The translations under genes were made by a program, and so were the position numbers. A model generated the notes under the pieces. The model did no database searches. It worked only from the letters and a program-made list of their open reading frames with translations, and was not told the origin of the DNA. This document shows positions 48,677-60,402 of a DNA stretch of 64,000 nucleotides, piece by piece (within the stretch, counting starts at the first letter, position 1; every line of letters starts with the position of its first letter). This stretch comes from Cerrena zonata. Its lineage: Eukaryota > Basidiomycota > Agaricomycetes > Polyporales > Cerrenaceae. The DNA lies in the NCBI GenBank assembly GCA_038087015.1, contig JASBNA010000030.1, positions 372,001 to 436,000 on the forward strand, given 5' to 3'.

Positions 48677-49953
48677 CTACAACTTAGAAGAAACCTTCTT
48701 AGAAGCCATAATCGCCTTCCCAGCCCTACTCGCATTCTCCTTCCCAAGCGTCTTCGATATCCAATCGCCAATTTCCGCCACGGCTTCCAAATCGCCCGCA
48801 ACAGTATACGGCGAGTCTTTGAGTGCGTACATGATATCTTCAGTTGCCACGTTTCCTGTCGCGCCTGGAGAATATGGGCATCCTCCTAGGCCGCCGACGG
48901 CTGAGTCGAATGTCCGGAGACCCATGTTGAGGGCTGTTTGGACATTGTTTACTGCTGAGCCGTAGGTGTCGTGGAAATGGCCCTGATAGGTTGAAACAAC
49001 ACCGGTAAATGGTAGTTATAGTTGAGCTGACGTGGTGTGGATAGATATAGAGAAAAAAACTTACTGCGAGCTTTTGTGCCGAAATGGCGTTCGTACCACC
49101 CATCACGGTCTCAAGGAGTTTAGTGACAGTGGTAAAGTTCCCAGTACCGACTGTGTCACCTAAGCTGACTTCGTAACATCCCATGTCAAGGAGTGCTTTA
49201 GTGACCTCTTTCACTTTTTGTGGGTCGACTTTGCCTGCGTATGGGCAAGTAATGACCACACTGACATATCTTCGAACATAAACACAAAAAGAGATCAATA
49301 TCAGAGCAAATAAATAAGGGAATTGACAGACATACCCTCGCACTCGCAACCCATGATCCAAAGCTTTCCTAGTAACAGGTTCGAGTCGTTCTAGGCCTTC
49401 TGCGATCGTACAGTTGGTATTCGCTTTTGAGAAAGCGTCCGTCGCAGCCGTGAAGATGGCAATTTCATTCGTGGGAGCTGGAGTAGATGAAGTAGGTGGG
49501 TGTTTCGCAAGAAGGTCCAGAAGTAGATCTAGTCCTTTCATGTTAGGTACAAGGACAGGGTAATGACGACCTGGCATGCGTTCCATTTTGGTGATGACTT
49601 CTGCTGTTCCGGCCATCTTTATATATGCGTAAATGAACAAGAATAAGGAACAAAAGAATGGATGGACGCACCTGAGGAACCCATTTCGGACTGACGAAAC
49701 TCCCTGCTTCGAGGTGTGTCAAACCTGCTCTCCCAAGTCTATTAACGAGTTCAACTTTAACACTAGGAGAGATGACAGATTTCTCGTTCTGAAGTCCATC
49801 TCGAGGTCCTACTTCCACTATGGTGACATGATTTGGATTGGATGTGGGTGTGGCATAGGTACGACTTGAAGTCGCACGAGATGTCTTTAGACGAGTACAG
49901 GTACGGAGACTGCTGGAGGTAGTGAGAGAACGGGAGACGCGAGTCGAGAGCAT
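48677..49953 (-). CDS. HMGCL: Hydroxymethylglutaryl-CoA lyase, mitochondrial
   Basis: Cleaves HMG-CoA to acetyl-CoA and acetoacetate, the last step of leucine degradation. Exons 49953-49672, 49616-49336, 49269-49065 and 48982-48677 give 357 aa in phase. The N-terminus ([18 protein letters not shown]) is Arg/Ser-rich and acid-free, a mitochondrial presequence. Catalytic residues are present: R and D in [14 protein letters not shown], the His pair in GHFHDTYG, and Cys in [16 protein letters not shown]. Further family blocks are [15 protein letters not shown] and [12 protein letters not shown]. It shares its upstream region with enoyl-CoA hydratase. Confidence 0.96.
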
Positions 49954-50769
49954 CCTAGAGTGCTGCTGTCAAATTTGGAGGGAAAAGAGGATCAATGGAG
50001 AAGGTCAGTTTCAAGTTCCAGCCAGAGTGCGGGGTAAAACCTGGGGTAATAAGTCCGAGTCTATGATGTTTCAATACAAGAAGTTCCGGCGTCGCCAACA
50101 GTTTTGGTTACAATTATCGTCAGGAACGTCACCTAGTCCAAAGCTCACACAAGAGAGCCGACTCGAACCCTTGTTTTAAAAACTCTGGTGGTATGTCTGA
50201 AGTCAATGCCTGAACTATGTCGTGAACAAGTTCGGAGGAGAGTATGTCGGCGGTATCGGGTCAAACACCCGATCGCAAACATTGCTTGATCCGGTCCACA
50301 TTTCCCAGTGACGTCGTCTTGCATTCTGCAGAATTCACAAGCCAGTGTATACGGTAGACATTCGCTATAGGAGATCTTTGAATGTCAGACAAGCATGGTT
50401 GTTGGATCTACACCATTATCAAAAGGCATTGTATCATGTTGGTAGTCGAGAACTTTGTAGTAGTAAAAACGAATTATATGAACATGAATTTGGAACGAAC
50501 TGGCAAGTGACGATACGACGTCATGTATACAATCAACCCCGTAGTAGGCCGTTGCAAAGCCTGTGAATGCAAGTTATAAAGCACCTCCGCAAGAAAGCCG
50601 AGCGCAAACTAGTAGGCGACGGATCTTACTAAACCCCTACTCTTGAATATAACACCAACACCGAGCTCGAGAGTGAACGTGTCTGTACCCCATCTCATCT
50701 CTACTCCTCCATACGGTCATCCACTCTATCACCCAGCAACGCTCTAGCGACCTCATTATCTTACTCATC
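49954..50769. other. Intergenic between HMGCL and ECH
   Basis: Upstream interval of two divergent catabolic genes. No gene recognised; GGTTCGAGTC near 50160 on the minus strand resembles a tRNA B box but has no tRNA fold around it. Confidence 0.5.
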
Positions 50770-50976
50770 TTAATTCAGTCCCAAAAGGTTCGATACTACT
50801 CGAATCAGACCAAGAGCACCCACGGAGTTATAGTCACCGGGTGGTCCCATTCTATATTCTGTATATCCATAGGGTCCATACGTCTCTCCATACGTTTGAC
50901 GTTGCATACGTTGCATAAGGCTGAATAAGGCGTAAGGACCTCCCCAAGCATCATACTTATAACCTCCGCCAATCAT
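50770..50976 (-). CDS. Possible small Gly/Tyr-rich protein
   Basis: Single-exon ORF of 68 aa. It starts MIGGGYKYDAWGGPYALFSL, has a Tyr/Gly-rich middle (YGETYGPYGYTEYRMGPPGD) and a hydrophobic end ALGLIRVVSNLLGLN. The composition looks protein-like. However, its ATG lies only 9 nt from the ECH ATG on the other strand, so the two genes could not both have ordinary 5' UTRs unless they overlap. Unknown function; may be fortuitous. Confidence 0.3.
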   Translation of the reverse strand: MIGGGYKYDAWGGPYALFSLMQRMQRQTYGETYGPYGYTEYRMGPPGDYNSVGALGLIRVVSNLLGLN

Positions 50977-50985
50977 TGGAACAGC

Positions 50986-52211
50986 ATGTCCTTGAGGTTT
51001 CTCCGACCCACCAACTTGCGAGCCTCTGCTGCCTCTTCTACAAGATCTCTACGACTTCCCTCGACAACTTCATCTTCGAGTTTAAATCCCTTCCGTTTGT
51101 ACCTACGAGCTATGTCGACTCAGGGAGCCAAGGAATACGAAAACATCATCGTGTCGCGTCCCGGTAATGGTGTTGGTCTCATCACCTTGAACCGACCCAA
51201 GGCTTTGAACGCTCTAAGCTCCCCTCTGTTTGAAGAGCTGAACTATGCTACTGCGGAATTGGATGGGGATAACGAGATTGGAGCTTTGGTTATTACCGGG
51301 AGCGAGAGGGCGTTCGCTGGTGCGTTGATTCAAATCATTAGGGATGATTTCATATTGACGGGGCTTCCATCTGTGTAGCGGGTGCTGATATTAAGGAAAT
51401 GAAGGACAAGACCTGTACGTATACAACTTGTTTCATTCCCATCCCTCGTACAATCACAATTGGCAATGTAACACGAAACACCGCATATACTCATCCACAT
51501 CCCCAGTTGCCGATGTGTACCAAAACAAGTTCCTCGAGAACTGGGGCAAACTAGCTACCATCCGCAAGCCCATCATCGCAGCCGTCAGTGGTTACGCAGT
51601 AAGTCTTGCTACCTCTCATCCGTTGCTGTTGCAATGCATCATTGTGGATTTCTCGATTCGTTACTGAGCGTTGATTTTGTCTGGCCAGCTCGGAGGAGGC
51701 TGTGAACTTGCTCTCATGTGCGATATCATCCTAGCGTCGCCTACCGCCGTCTTCGGGCAACCAGAGATCAACTTGGGTGTCATCCCGGGTGGAGGAGGTA
51801 CCCAACGCCTCATCCATGCTATTGGAAAATCAAGGACGATGGAACTGGTGCTCACAGGACGTAATTTCTCGGCTGCCGAAGCGGAATCGTGGGGAATGAT
51901 CTCTCGAGTGGTGAAAGAAGGTGAAGGGGAGGTGGTTAAGGAGGCTATCAAGGTGGCTGAGGCGATTGCAAGTAAGGGAAGATTGGCTGTTCATGCTGGT
52001 AAGGAGGCGGTAAATGCGGCGTATGAGATGTCGCTTGCAGAAGGACTGAGGTTCGAAAGGAGGATCTTCCATGGATTGTTTGCCACTCAGGACCAAAAAG
52101 AGGGTGAGTGATTGTTCCGATGAATGGTTTGAGTGAGATACTGAAGCAATACAATTGTCAGGGATGTCAGCCTTCGCGGAGAAGAGGAAGGCCAACTGGA
52201 GCCATTCTTGA
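50986..52211 (+). CDS. ECHS1: Enoyl-CoA hydratase, mitochondrial (crotonase)
   Basis: Hydrates 2-enoyl-CoA in mitochondrial fatty-acid and valine/isoleucine breakdown. Exons 50986-51319, 51379-51414, 51507-51598, 51689-52103 and 52162-52211 encode 308 aa in phase. An Arg/Ser-rich presequence (MSLRFLRPTNLRASAASS) precedes the crotonase core: GLITLNRPKALNAL, the oxyanion-hole region FAGAGADIKEM, and catalytic Glu in GGGCELALMCDIILAS and GQPEINLGVIPGGGGTQRL. It ends MSAFAEKRKANW. A cytosolic form could start at MSTQGAKEYENI. Confidence 0.96.
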
Positions 52212-52806
52212 ACTCAAACCTTTGCGATTATCCCCGTAAGATCAATGTAATTGCTTGTATAGTATTGGTTGGATGGATATATGGGAATACGGATGCGAAC
52301 ATCATGTCGTGAGGGGATCCGTCAATCACGGAAGGCTCCGCATGCAGCTACGAAGGAGCAAGATCCAGTTCCGGCGTTCATCTCTGCTTTCCATGCAACG
52401 AACTGCAGCAGCTTCGGGTCAAAACCTGGGCGGTGTGCCTGTTGATCTCCGGGGGTTACGGGGATTGAGGGACATATCAGAACTGATTTCTGTATTTGCA
52501 CTGTGCCTTCGGGGAAACTTTAACGGGTGAAATATGTTCTGAGACATGGGGCAAGAGGGTGAGTAAGCGAAGCTGCGGCATAAGAAAACAAGTATGAGTG
52601 TGAGCCTGGGGATGAGAGAGTTGAGCGTGACCGAAGGAGGTTAGCGTACCTGCCTCTGATCAACTTGCTTTACGCCCCTCACAAGCATCACTCCTTAGCC
52701 TCCTCCGTTGCTTGACCATCTTTACCTAAATATCCCCAGAACTGTGTGCATGGCACCCGCAATTTTCGTCTGACCCTTTTCCTGCTCCTCTCAGGACTCT
52801 GAAGGG
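52212..52806. other. Intergenic
   Basis: ECH 3' flank and promoter of the next plus-strand gene. Nothing recognised. Confidence 0.55.
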
Positions 52807-54425
52807 ATGGACAGGGAAACACGGGAGCAGTCGGCTGTGAGGATGTCTCGTACTCATCTTCGTCGGTAAGTTCGCCCACGAGTCATCTCGTATTCTCGTA
52901 CGACACTCACTCATGTCTTGCAGCATACTAGGCTTGCCAGATATGCCCTTGAACTGGGACGTCCTCATGCTCATCATGGAATTCCTCGACCGCCGCACTC
53001 TCCTCGCCTACATGTCCACATGCCACACTCTCCACCGAGCAGGCGTCCCTTACCTCCTCAGTGACCCCATCCGCTTCAAACGATCCTTCAACGTCAAGTC
53101 CTTCTGCCAATTCGCCCTCGGTGACTTCCCCCATCGACTCCGCTGCCTCCACGAACTCGAATTTCCCGCTCGGTTCTGGCTCCGCAAGAGAGACACCATC
53201 ACTTTGCTAGCCCAGGTGCTCAAATACTCTCCGTACCTGGAGAAAATCACCATAATACGCGCAGAAAGGTTCTTTGGCATTGACCCCATCTTGGGAGATG
53301 CGATTGCAGAGTCGACAAGCATTAAAGAGTTCTTTTTGGATGGGGTCGGCTATGAGGCGTTATCCGTTCTGACGCGCATGCAGTCCCCGCTGGAGTCGGT
53401 CGACTTGTTCATCGATGCTGGTGCTGTGGAGAATTATCCAGATCCTAATGAAGCCCTCGAGAGGTTTGCTCTTGGTCTGACTCACCTCAAAGTTCGATGG
53501 GTTCAGATGGGCATGTCCGTGCAGTACCCTAAGGTCCGAATATTGTCAATCGAGGATGACAACTTCGTTCCTATTGATCTCTTGATCTATGTCTTCCCCA
53601 ACCTTCAGTCTCTTACCATCTCGACCAACACCAGTGAATACTTGGAAATGGACCAAGCCGAGTTGAAGCGGATTCATCTTCAGAACAAGAAGTCCCAGAG
53701 GTCTCGCTCGTGGCCACGACTGGACTATTTAGAAGGTGATGTGACATTGCTGTATTGTCTTGCTCCGACATGCAGGGTACGAAGGTTGTCTGCTTGGGTA
53801 TCTTCTTCGGATGTCGACAAGCTATTGGTGGTATGCAAGAACACCCAGCCGGAATCATTGAAGTTGTACTTCCATATGGACAGGCTGTCTGTGGATGAGC
53901 TAGAGAAGATCTTGAAATCAGGCGATATTAGAAGTATCTCCTTGACCATTGATGCGTATAATATGGGCTTGCGAGACTTGAAACAATATTTCGTCAGTTA
54001 TTTCATGCTCGGTCATCATTTAATACCCTACACTCACTACATTGCTACGTGTCCAGGAACGTTTCCGTGATCTCTTCAGGACGCTCACCATCAGTGTTCT
54101 CTACTTCCGTGTCATCTGGGGACCCTACCCAAGACGCTGGCTCGACCCCGAAGAGTACGACAGAGATGACGACGAAGAATACAATGCCAATCCCGCAGGG
54201 ACCAACCCCCTCAAGGAATTTTTCAAGTTCCTCACTCTGGATCGATGTACGCTACGAGCCGCGAAGTATATCAAGACCTTGCGATATGCTTTCTTCGACA
54301 TGCCAGGGAAACCCATGCGGTACTACGAGATTACACGACCCTCAAGAGATGAAATCGGTATGGAGCAGTTGTCTAGCGAAGTAGGAGAACAAATCGTCCA
54401 GGAGACGTTCGAATCTCCCTCTTAA
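52807..54425 (+). CDS. F-box-like protein
   Basis: Exons 52807-52865, 52924-53992 and 54057-54425 encode about 498 aa. An F-box-like start, LGLPDMPLNWDVLMLIMEFL then RRTLLAYMSTCHTLHRAGVP, precedes a long region of weak leucine-rich/helical repeats (LEKITIIRAERFF, SPLESVDLF, LQSLTISTNTSEYL). This is the layout of the very numerous mushroom F-box proteins. The last exon is acidic in part (EEYDRDDDEEYNAN). I favour the upstream start (GTAAGT donor at 52866, CAG acceptor at 52923) over the ATG at 52913, which would fall inside that intron. Function beyond a possible ubiquitin-ligase adaptor is unknown. Confidence 0.72.
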
Positions 54426-55741
54426 AGCCTCGACACTGCAAAACCTAATATCGGTTCTGCTGTCTTCATTTGTTTTTCATGACGAAGGTTTATATGACGT
54501 GCGCAGGATGCGTAGTTTGTTGGTGGCAATGTTCTTTACGGTGCTTCTTCGCCGTTGTACCATTCTCTTGATGTCTATTTATTAACCTCCGTTCTTCTCA
54601 TACCTCCCCAACCCCCCGTTATCGTTCGTTCTCGCCGAGATGGATGCTTTCCTTGTACAGGTCGGGCTGCTGCGTATTCCGCTTCTATCATAACTGTCGC
54701 TTCCGCTTCCTCTGTCAATTATGAAAACCCCACCTGACATTTTCCACAGCCTTCCCTCTGACGCTCTTAAAAAATTCCTAAACATCCCATAAACTCCGGA
54801 AAACAATGTAAACCCATTAACATGTCCTCGAAGTCATACCCCTCCCTATTCATTAAATCCACCTTTATCTATCTATATATTCCTTCCCTCCGAAATCAAC
54901 ATAATCTCATGATGCACAGTAACGACCCTCTCTTTTCGTTCATCGTTCACAGACCCTTTTTGCTATTTTTTCTTCCCGCTTTTTAGTTTTCGTTTGTTTG
55001 TTCTCAAGCTATGCTCTGTCCCACCGCTCACCCTATACCTCTATTGGGAATGTCTCCCCCATCTTGTCTAGCCCATCCTTTGTGTACCATAGAAACATAT
55101 GGAAACCCCGAAAATATATACAATGACGCATGTGTAATAGAATATTACCAGGAGTGCTTGAAACCTTGCGAGTTAATTTAACGCTGGGGAAGGTTCGGTA
55201 TATCCGGCGTAGCTCGCACAGGACTCGGACTCGGACTGGAGCCAGTAAAACAAGAATAACTTCTTCATGTTCATGTGTTGTATGTGCCGGGCCAAGATAG
55301 ATTGCACAGCAGACTGCAGAAGGAGCAGAACGGGAAGATACATATCGAGGGACTCTGATTCAACCTTTGGAACTCGTGTTGAAAACGTGCCCCTCAATAC
55401 AGATCTCTAAAGGAACCGAAGGTGAACTGAACGATGTTAGACATGATGATCTCAGGGGATAAGATACAATACCCCACATGACCCGTACTCGCACTGTAAC
55501 ACACCGCACGGCCTAGTTTATCAGGAAACGCAATCCAGAGATCAAAATAAATACAGCATTCCTGTGCTGTTTACACCAATACAATTTGAAGCAGTCGCAA
55601 TATACGACGCGTCAGTAAAATAAGAGCAAAATAAAAAATAATGATAACCCTGGGAGATGAGCAACCGAGAGCAAAACATCCACTCTTAGCCATTACTAGA
55701 TCTCCTGGCCATTCTTCATTTGAAGCATTCAAAATCAACGC
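54426..55741. other. Intergenic, convergent 3' ends
   Basis: 3' flanks of the F-box-like gene (+) and exonuclease A (-). Pyrimidine-rich on the plus strand near 54.6-55.1 kb. No gene seen. Confidence 0.55.
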
Positions 55742-57251
55742 TCAGGCCAACAATTGCTTCATCTCTTCCAACCACCATTGGTAACGCTGCCAAGAACGAT
55801 CGTGAGAATGTATGAGGTCTGTCAAGCGATCCATGTCGAAGGGCAATGAAGGGTTTGCTTGTATTGCTCGGACAACGTACGAGCTAGAAAGTATCTTGGG
55901 TCAGTCTTATCATCCATCAAGGAGTTGAGATATTACTAAAACCGAGCAATAGGGCAAGAAATGTGGGGAAACATAATACTCACATAACAGTAGACTCTGC
56001 CAGAGGGTTCTGGGGACTTCTGAGTGCAGTGCGCATTTGGCCCAACGACGCTTGGTTTTCGTGCCATAATGTATAAGCTTTCCTTAGTTGAGGTGTCACT
56101 TTGTCGCCAGGTTGGGTTGTGGACCAACGCCATTTAGTTACTATTTTGTTGTTCACCATAAATCGGGGTTTCGTGGAACCGCCACGATTACGGTTAGAGG
56201 CAGGATTCAAACGCATAATATAAACATTGCCCTCATTCCTGGCCAGGTTCGATGTGTAACGTTCTGGTCGTAGCTGGATGTTGTCGGTCCTGGCCATATT
56301 CACGAGCTCCGTGTAGATCAAGAGCGAAGAGTACGCATCATTTGCAGCGTCTACAACAGCGAAATTTAGGACGGTGTCCTCAAACCTCAGAAGCAATGGG
56401 ACTTACATGTTTTCTGCTTCTCTGACAGCGGGTTGGCTTCCCAATCACTGACACGTATAAGACCTTTGTCAAGTGTCTTGTTAAGGTACATATCGGCCAT
56501 CTTTGCGAGGCTAACCATAGAGCGATTGTATATAGAGCTGAACCTCGGATCTGCTTGTTGAGCTAATCCACCTAGCTCAACGAGGTTATTTGCGCGGATG
56601 CCGAAGTCCCTGAGTAACTTTTCTCCGTCTCCTACGGAAATAAAGGGCTCATATGAAGTAAGCAACTCAAGTATCGAATGGACGAGCTTACCGCGTATGT
56701 TCACACCCATTTTGACGACGTCTCTGGACTCTATTATATCCTAAGATTACATGCATGAGCGCACAAAGTCGTATGATACAAGGTTTCAAGTACCTTGACT
56801 TTCTGGGGGAAGTCTAGGAACGAATTGATAAACGTGGGGTATCAACGAGACGGAGGGACTATCATACTTTTCATTCCAGAGACTTGAATCAACACTATCA
56901 TACGCAAGTCGGATATCTGTATGAGAGCGGTCTTGAAACTTTGATTCGTTTCAAGGTTTACCCGCCATTCCATGTCAAGTCCAACAGGCCTAAAAGAAGG
57001 ATTTGGCAAAATGAGATCCTGTCACATTTTGTTGACTAGAAAGGGGGCGTTCACCCTCGTTTGAGAGCAAGGACGAAGGCATTCGCTTCTCTCTCATTCC
57101 TTGCGTAAACAACCCTTGGTGCTGGAGGATAGTCTCTGTAGTCAAACAGGGGCTTGGTGACGTTTCGATAAGACATTTGGCTTATTCCACCACGTCCGTT
57201 CATGGTGGCAGATTCAAGAGTTCTGCCTGCCAGTGGCTCAGGGGGCTGCAT
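55742..57251 (-). CDS. DEDDy 3'-5' exonuclease domain protein, paralog A
   Basis: Seven exons: 57251-57055, 56989-56868, 56813-56794 (20-nt micro-exon), 56740-56692, 56631-56407, 56350-55984 and 55883-55742; 373 aa in phase. It is a WRN-type exonuclease fold with all three motifs: ExoI PVGLDMEWRV (D-x-E), ExoII MGVNIRGDGEKLLRDFGI (N-x3-D), ExoIII TYAANDAYSSLLIY (Y-x3-D, so DEDDy). A C-terminal region follows with VNNKIVTKWRW and RSPQNPLAESTVM. The tandem paralog B (58052-59996) shares intron positions. The N-terminal extension seen in B is disrupted here, so this copy probably starts near 57251 or the Met at SATMNGRGG. Nucleic-acid substrate unknown. Confidence 0.82.
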
Positions 57252-57573
57252 CGGACCTTTTTCGGTTTTTTGCTACTTTGGGCTTATCGCTGTGTCTTCT
57301 CGGACATAGCGGACATAAGAAGCGTCGAATTGTCCTTCAGGAGTGGGTGCATAAACCAGATCATACACACTGAGAGACGCTATGCAATGACGTTGACTTC
57401 TCTAATACTGATTTTGAAGAAGCCATATGCATGCTAGTGATAGGCAACCAGTCAAATATCAAGGGGACGAGAGGTTTTCTATGTGTAGTCATGAATATCC
57501 ATTTAATACGCTGCACACTGTAATTTTGAGGTACCCACAATTTATCAACATCTCGACATCTGCGTGACAACAT
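57252..57573 (-). pseudogene. Remnant of the N-terminal region of exonuclease A
   Basis: Upstream of paralog A the minus strand still shows pieces alignable with the N-terminus of paralog B: KSTSLHSVS (B: SSTSLPSVVS), PEGQFDASYVRYVR (B: PERPNDSCYVRYIR) and AQSSKKPKK (B: AQSRKKTKE). They lie in different frames with stops between, including a TAG directly after SPK. This suggests decay of the disordered N-terminus while the nuclease core stays open. Confidence 0.45.
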
Positions 57574-58051
57574 GTTCTTAGAATATCGAAGTCCGAGTCA
57601 CTGCCAGATTTACGCCAAAACGATCGTCAGACAAGCTAGGTGCCAGTGAATTTGTCAAGATTGATTAGTTGATAACTGCTCAGCAGCGTCCCTAGCAGAT
57701 TCGGGAAGTTCATGAGCTCTGAGAATATAACATGACAAACTGTATGAAATAGAGCGGAAAGATTCCTGTCCAAAAAGCATCTGTGCTGGCGTAGTGCGCA
57801 GGCCGTCAAATCCTGGGACAACTAGAACTTGGAGACGCCGCGTTTACGTCACTATCGTAAAGTTTGATATACCAAACATCGACGCGCTAACATACTATAC
57901 TACATGAGCTAATTGTAGTACAACATGAATGATGATACAATTGACTGTAGCCGTCCTAAATGACCAGAGTATAAGAACAAATCACCCATTCTTACATGCC
58001 CGAGTCCATAAACCCGGACGAGCATTGCTGTTGAACATTCAACGTCAACGC
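57574..58051. other. Intergenic between exonuclease paralogs
   Basis: Spacer between paralog A's upstream remnant and the stop of paralog B; no gene recognised. Confidence 0.5.
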
Positions 58052-59996
58052 TCAGGCTGCCGCCAACAACGCATCCATCTCAACCAACCAATCCTTGTGA
58101 CGTGCCCAAGAACCGGCTTCCAGTTGAACAAACTCTTTCAAGCGGTTCATGTCGAAGGGCAGTGCAGGATTTGCTTGTATTGCTCGGACCACATACGTGC
58201 TAGAAATGTTTCTAGTCAGTATTACTCATAGTAAGTAGGAAAACGTGATACCCACATGACAGTACTCTCTGCCAAAGGATTCTCGGGACTTCTGAGTGTA
58301 GCACGAATATAGTCCAACGACGCTTGCTCTTCTTGCCATAGTTTGTAAGCTCGCATTTGCTGATATGTAACTTTATCACCAAGCCGGGACTGTGTTTTAG
58401 AGTGCCAGTGGGTGACTTCTTTGTTATTTACCACGTATCGAGGTTTCGTGAAATTATTGGTGTTGATATTACCTAAAGGCACGGCAGGTATGGTGGGATT
58501 GGGAGAGACCAGCCGACCGGAGACATAGTCTTCTTTCAGGTTTGACGTATATGGCCCAGGTAGTAAGGCGATATTGTTTTCCTGGGCCATATTCACGAGG
58601 CATGTGTAGACCATGAGGGCAGAGTACGCATCATTCGCAGCATCTACAATGGATCATGTCATTAATCTGAGTGTCGTGTATATAGTCAGAAATTTTACAT
58701 CTCTTCTGTGCCTCTGATAGCGGGAGAGATTCCCAGTCACTGAGACGTACTGAGCCTTTGTCGATTGAATTGTGAAGATACCTCTCGATCATCTTTGCAA
58801 GACTGACTATAGAGCGATTATATGTATCTTTGAAAGTTGGGTCTGCTTGTTGAGCCAGCCCGCCCAGTTCAACGAGATTGTTTGCAATGATGCCGAAGTC
58901 ATTGAATAACTTTGTTCCGTCACCTATCAAAGTGTACACATGAGTGGTAAGGAATAATCACAAGATACTGATGAGCTTACCACGTATGTTCGCACCCATC
59001 TTTACGATGTCTGGGGATTCTATGATTTCCTGTGCGATATGGCATGAATATATTGAATCGTGCAATACGGAAAAGTCTAAGTACCTTCACTTTCTGAGGG
59101 AACTCTGGAAACCCTCAATCAAAATTCAGAAGAACGATGACACAGGGAAATATTCCATACTTTTCATACTAGAAATTTGTATTAACAATATCATACGGGA
59201 GTCTGATAGTTGTATGAGAGCAGTCCGACGATCTGAAGGGGATTGGCCTCTGCGAAGCAATACGCGCCATTCCATATCGAATCCGACAGGCCTGTGAGAA
59301 AAGGGTTGGCGAAACGATCGCTAGTCAGTTTCCTGCTGAGAAAGACAAAGAAATATTTACCCTTTCAAAGAATGGACGAGATCGTTTGCTTCATCCTCGT
59401 TCTCTGTATAGACAACTGTTGGCATTGGTACATAGTCTCTGTAAGCAAACAAAGGGAGAGAAACATTTGTGGAAGACGTCTGGCTTGTTTGAGCACTTCC
59501 GTTCATGGTGGTAAGATCGACAGTTGCACTTGATTTAGGGGCAGTGGCGGGCTCCTTTGTTTTCTTTCTACTTTGGGCTTTCCCCTTTATGGGCTGGACC
59601 TCCTCGGATATAACGGACATAACAGGAGTCGTTCGGTCTTTCAGGAAGAATGGATGTATTCTGCTTAATTATCAGTTGTTTATCGTTATCTTGCAGTACG
59701 TATGATACTACTGACGGTAAGCTTGTAGAGCTATTGGTTGACTGGAGTGGCTTTAGTACGAGTGCCTTTGGCTTCTTTTGTGTCGTAATTTCGGCGGGAC
59801 CAGACGGGTCTTTAGCAACGTAGTCCAGTTGTAAGGCATCTAGCTCAGCATCGAGCGCAGCAAGTATCTTTGATTTGAAAGCTGTCCCAGACGAGGTCCC
59901 AGATGTGGTACGACGGGATGGAGAAGCAGGGGGACTTGGAAGCCGATGTATACTGCCTATTGTTGTCTTCGTCTCTTTCAATATATGTAACGCCAT
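58052..59996 (-). CDS. DEDDy 3'-5' exonuclease domain protein, paralog B
   Basis: Exons: 59996-59361, 59291-59161, 59104-59085 (20 nt), 59029-58981, 58923-58699, 58643-58256 and 58199-58052; about 531 aa. Motifs: PVGFDMEWRV, MGANIRGDGTKLFNDFGI, RYAANDAYSALMVY, so all DEDDy residues are kept. Three inner exons have exactly the same length as in paralog A (20, 49, 225 nt). The N-terminus is Ser/Thr/Pro-rich (LPSPPASPSRRTTSGTSS) then KILAALDAELDALQLDYVAK. Exon 1 changes frame once: deleting one base from the C4 run at 59582-59585 joins YVRYIRGGPAHKG to KAQSRKKTKE. Alternatively, translation from ATG 59620 gives a 406-aa core in frame. Likely a nuclease acting on DNA or RNA ends; target unknown. 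Confidence 0.82.
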
Positions 59997-60402
59997 GGTC
60001 TGTAGGTCTGGAGATTTGAAGAACAGATTATTCTCAAGCTAGTTGCATACAACAAAGAGGGTCACTTCGATGGTTGCAGTACTAATAAGTCTATGAACCG
60101 CTCGACTTACCAAGACGCGACGCGACTTGAACAGGGTCACATGAATGCTGTGCTCTTATTTTGATCGATCCCGATCAGGTATATTGTCCGAATATAGAGA
60201 TTTCCTGCCAATGATATAATTGAGTTGAGCTTACTACTGGAGGGGCGGCCCACTAAGGCTCGTGTATGCGGGTGGCACGAGTTCAGGGAACAATAGAGCG
60301 GTTGAATTTTAGTCTAACCAGGCATAGAACTTTACCACGCGGGGAAATGAACATTACACCTCATTTTCATCTCCACCCTACTCGCACTCTCTAGTACTTA
60401 AC
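59997..60402. other. Divergent promoter region
   Basis: Shared upstream interval of exonuclease B (-) and the coiled-coil gene (+). No gene. Confidence 0.55.

Noticed and set aside
50150..50180. GGTTCGAGTC, a perfect-looking tRNA B box on the minus strand
   Set aside because: No A box, acceptor stem or anticodon arm at the right distance.
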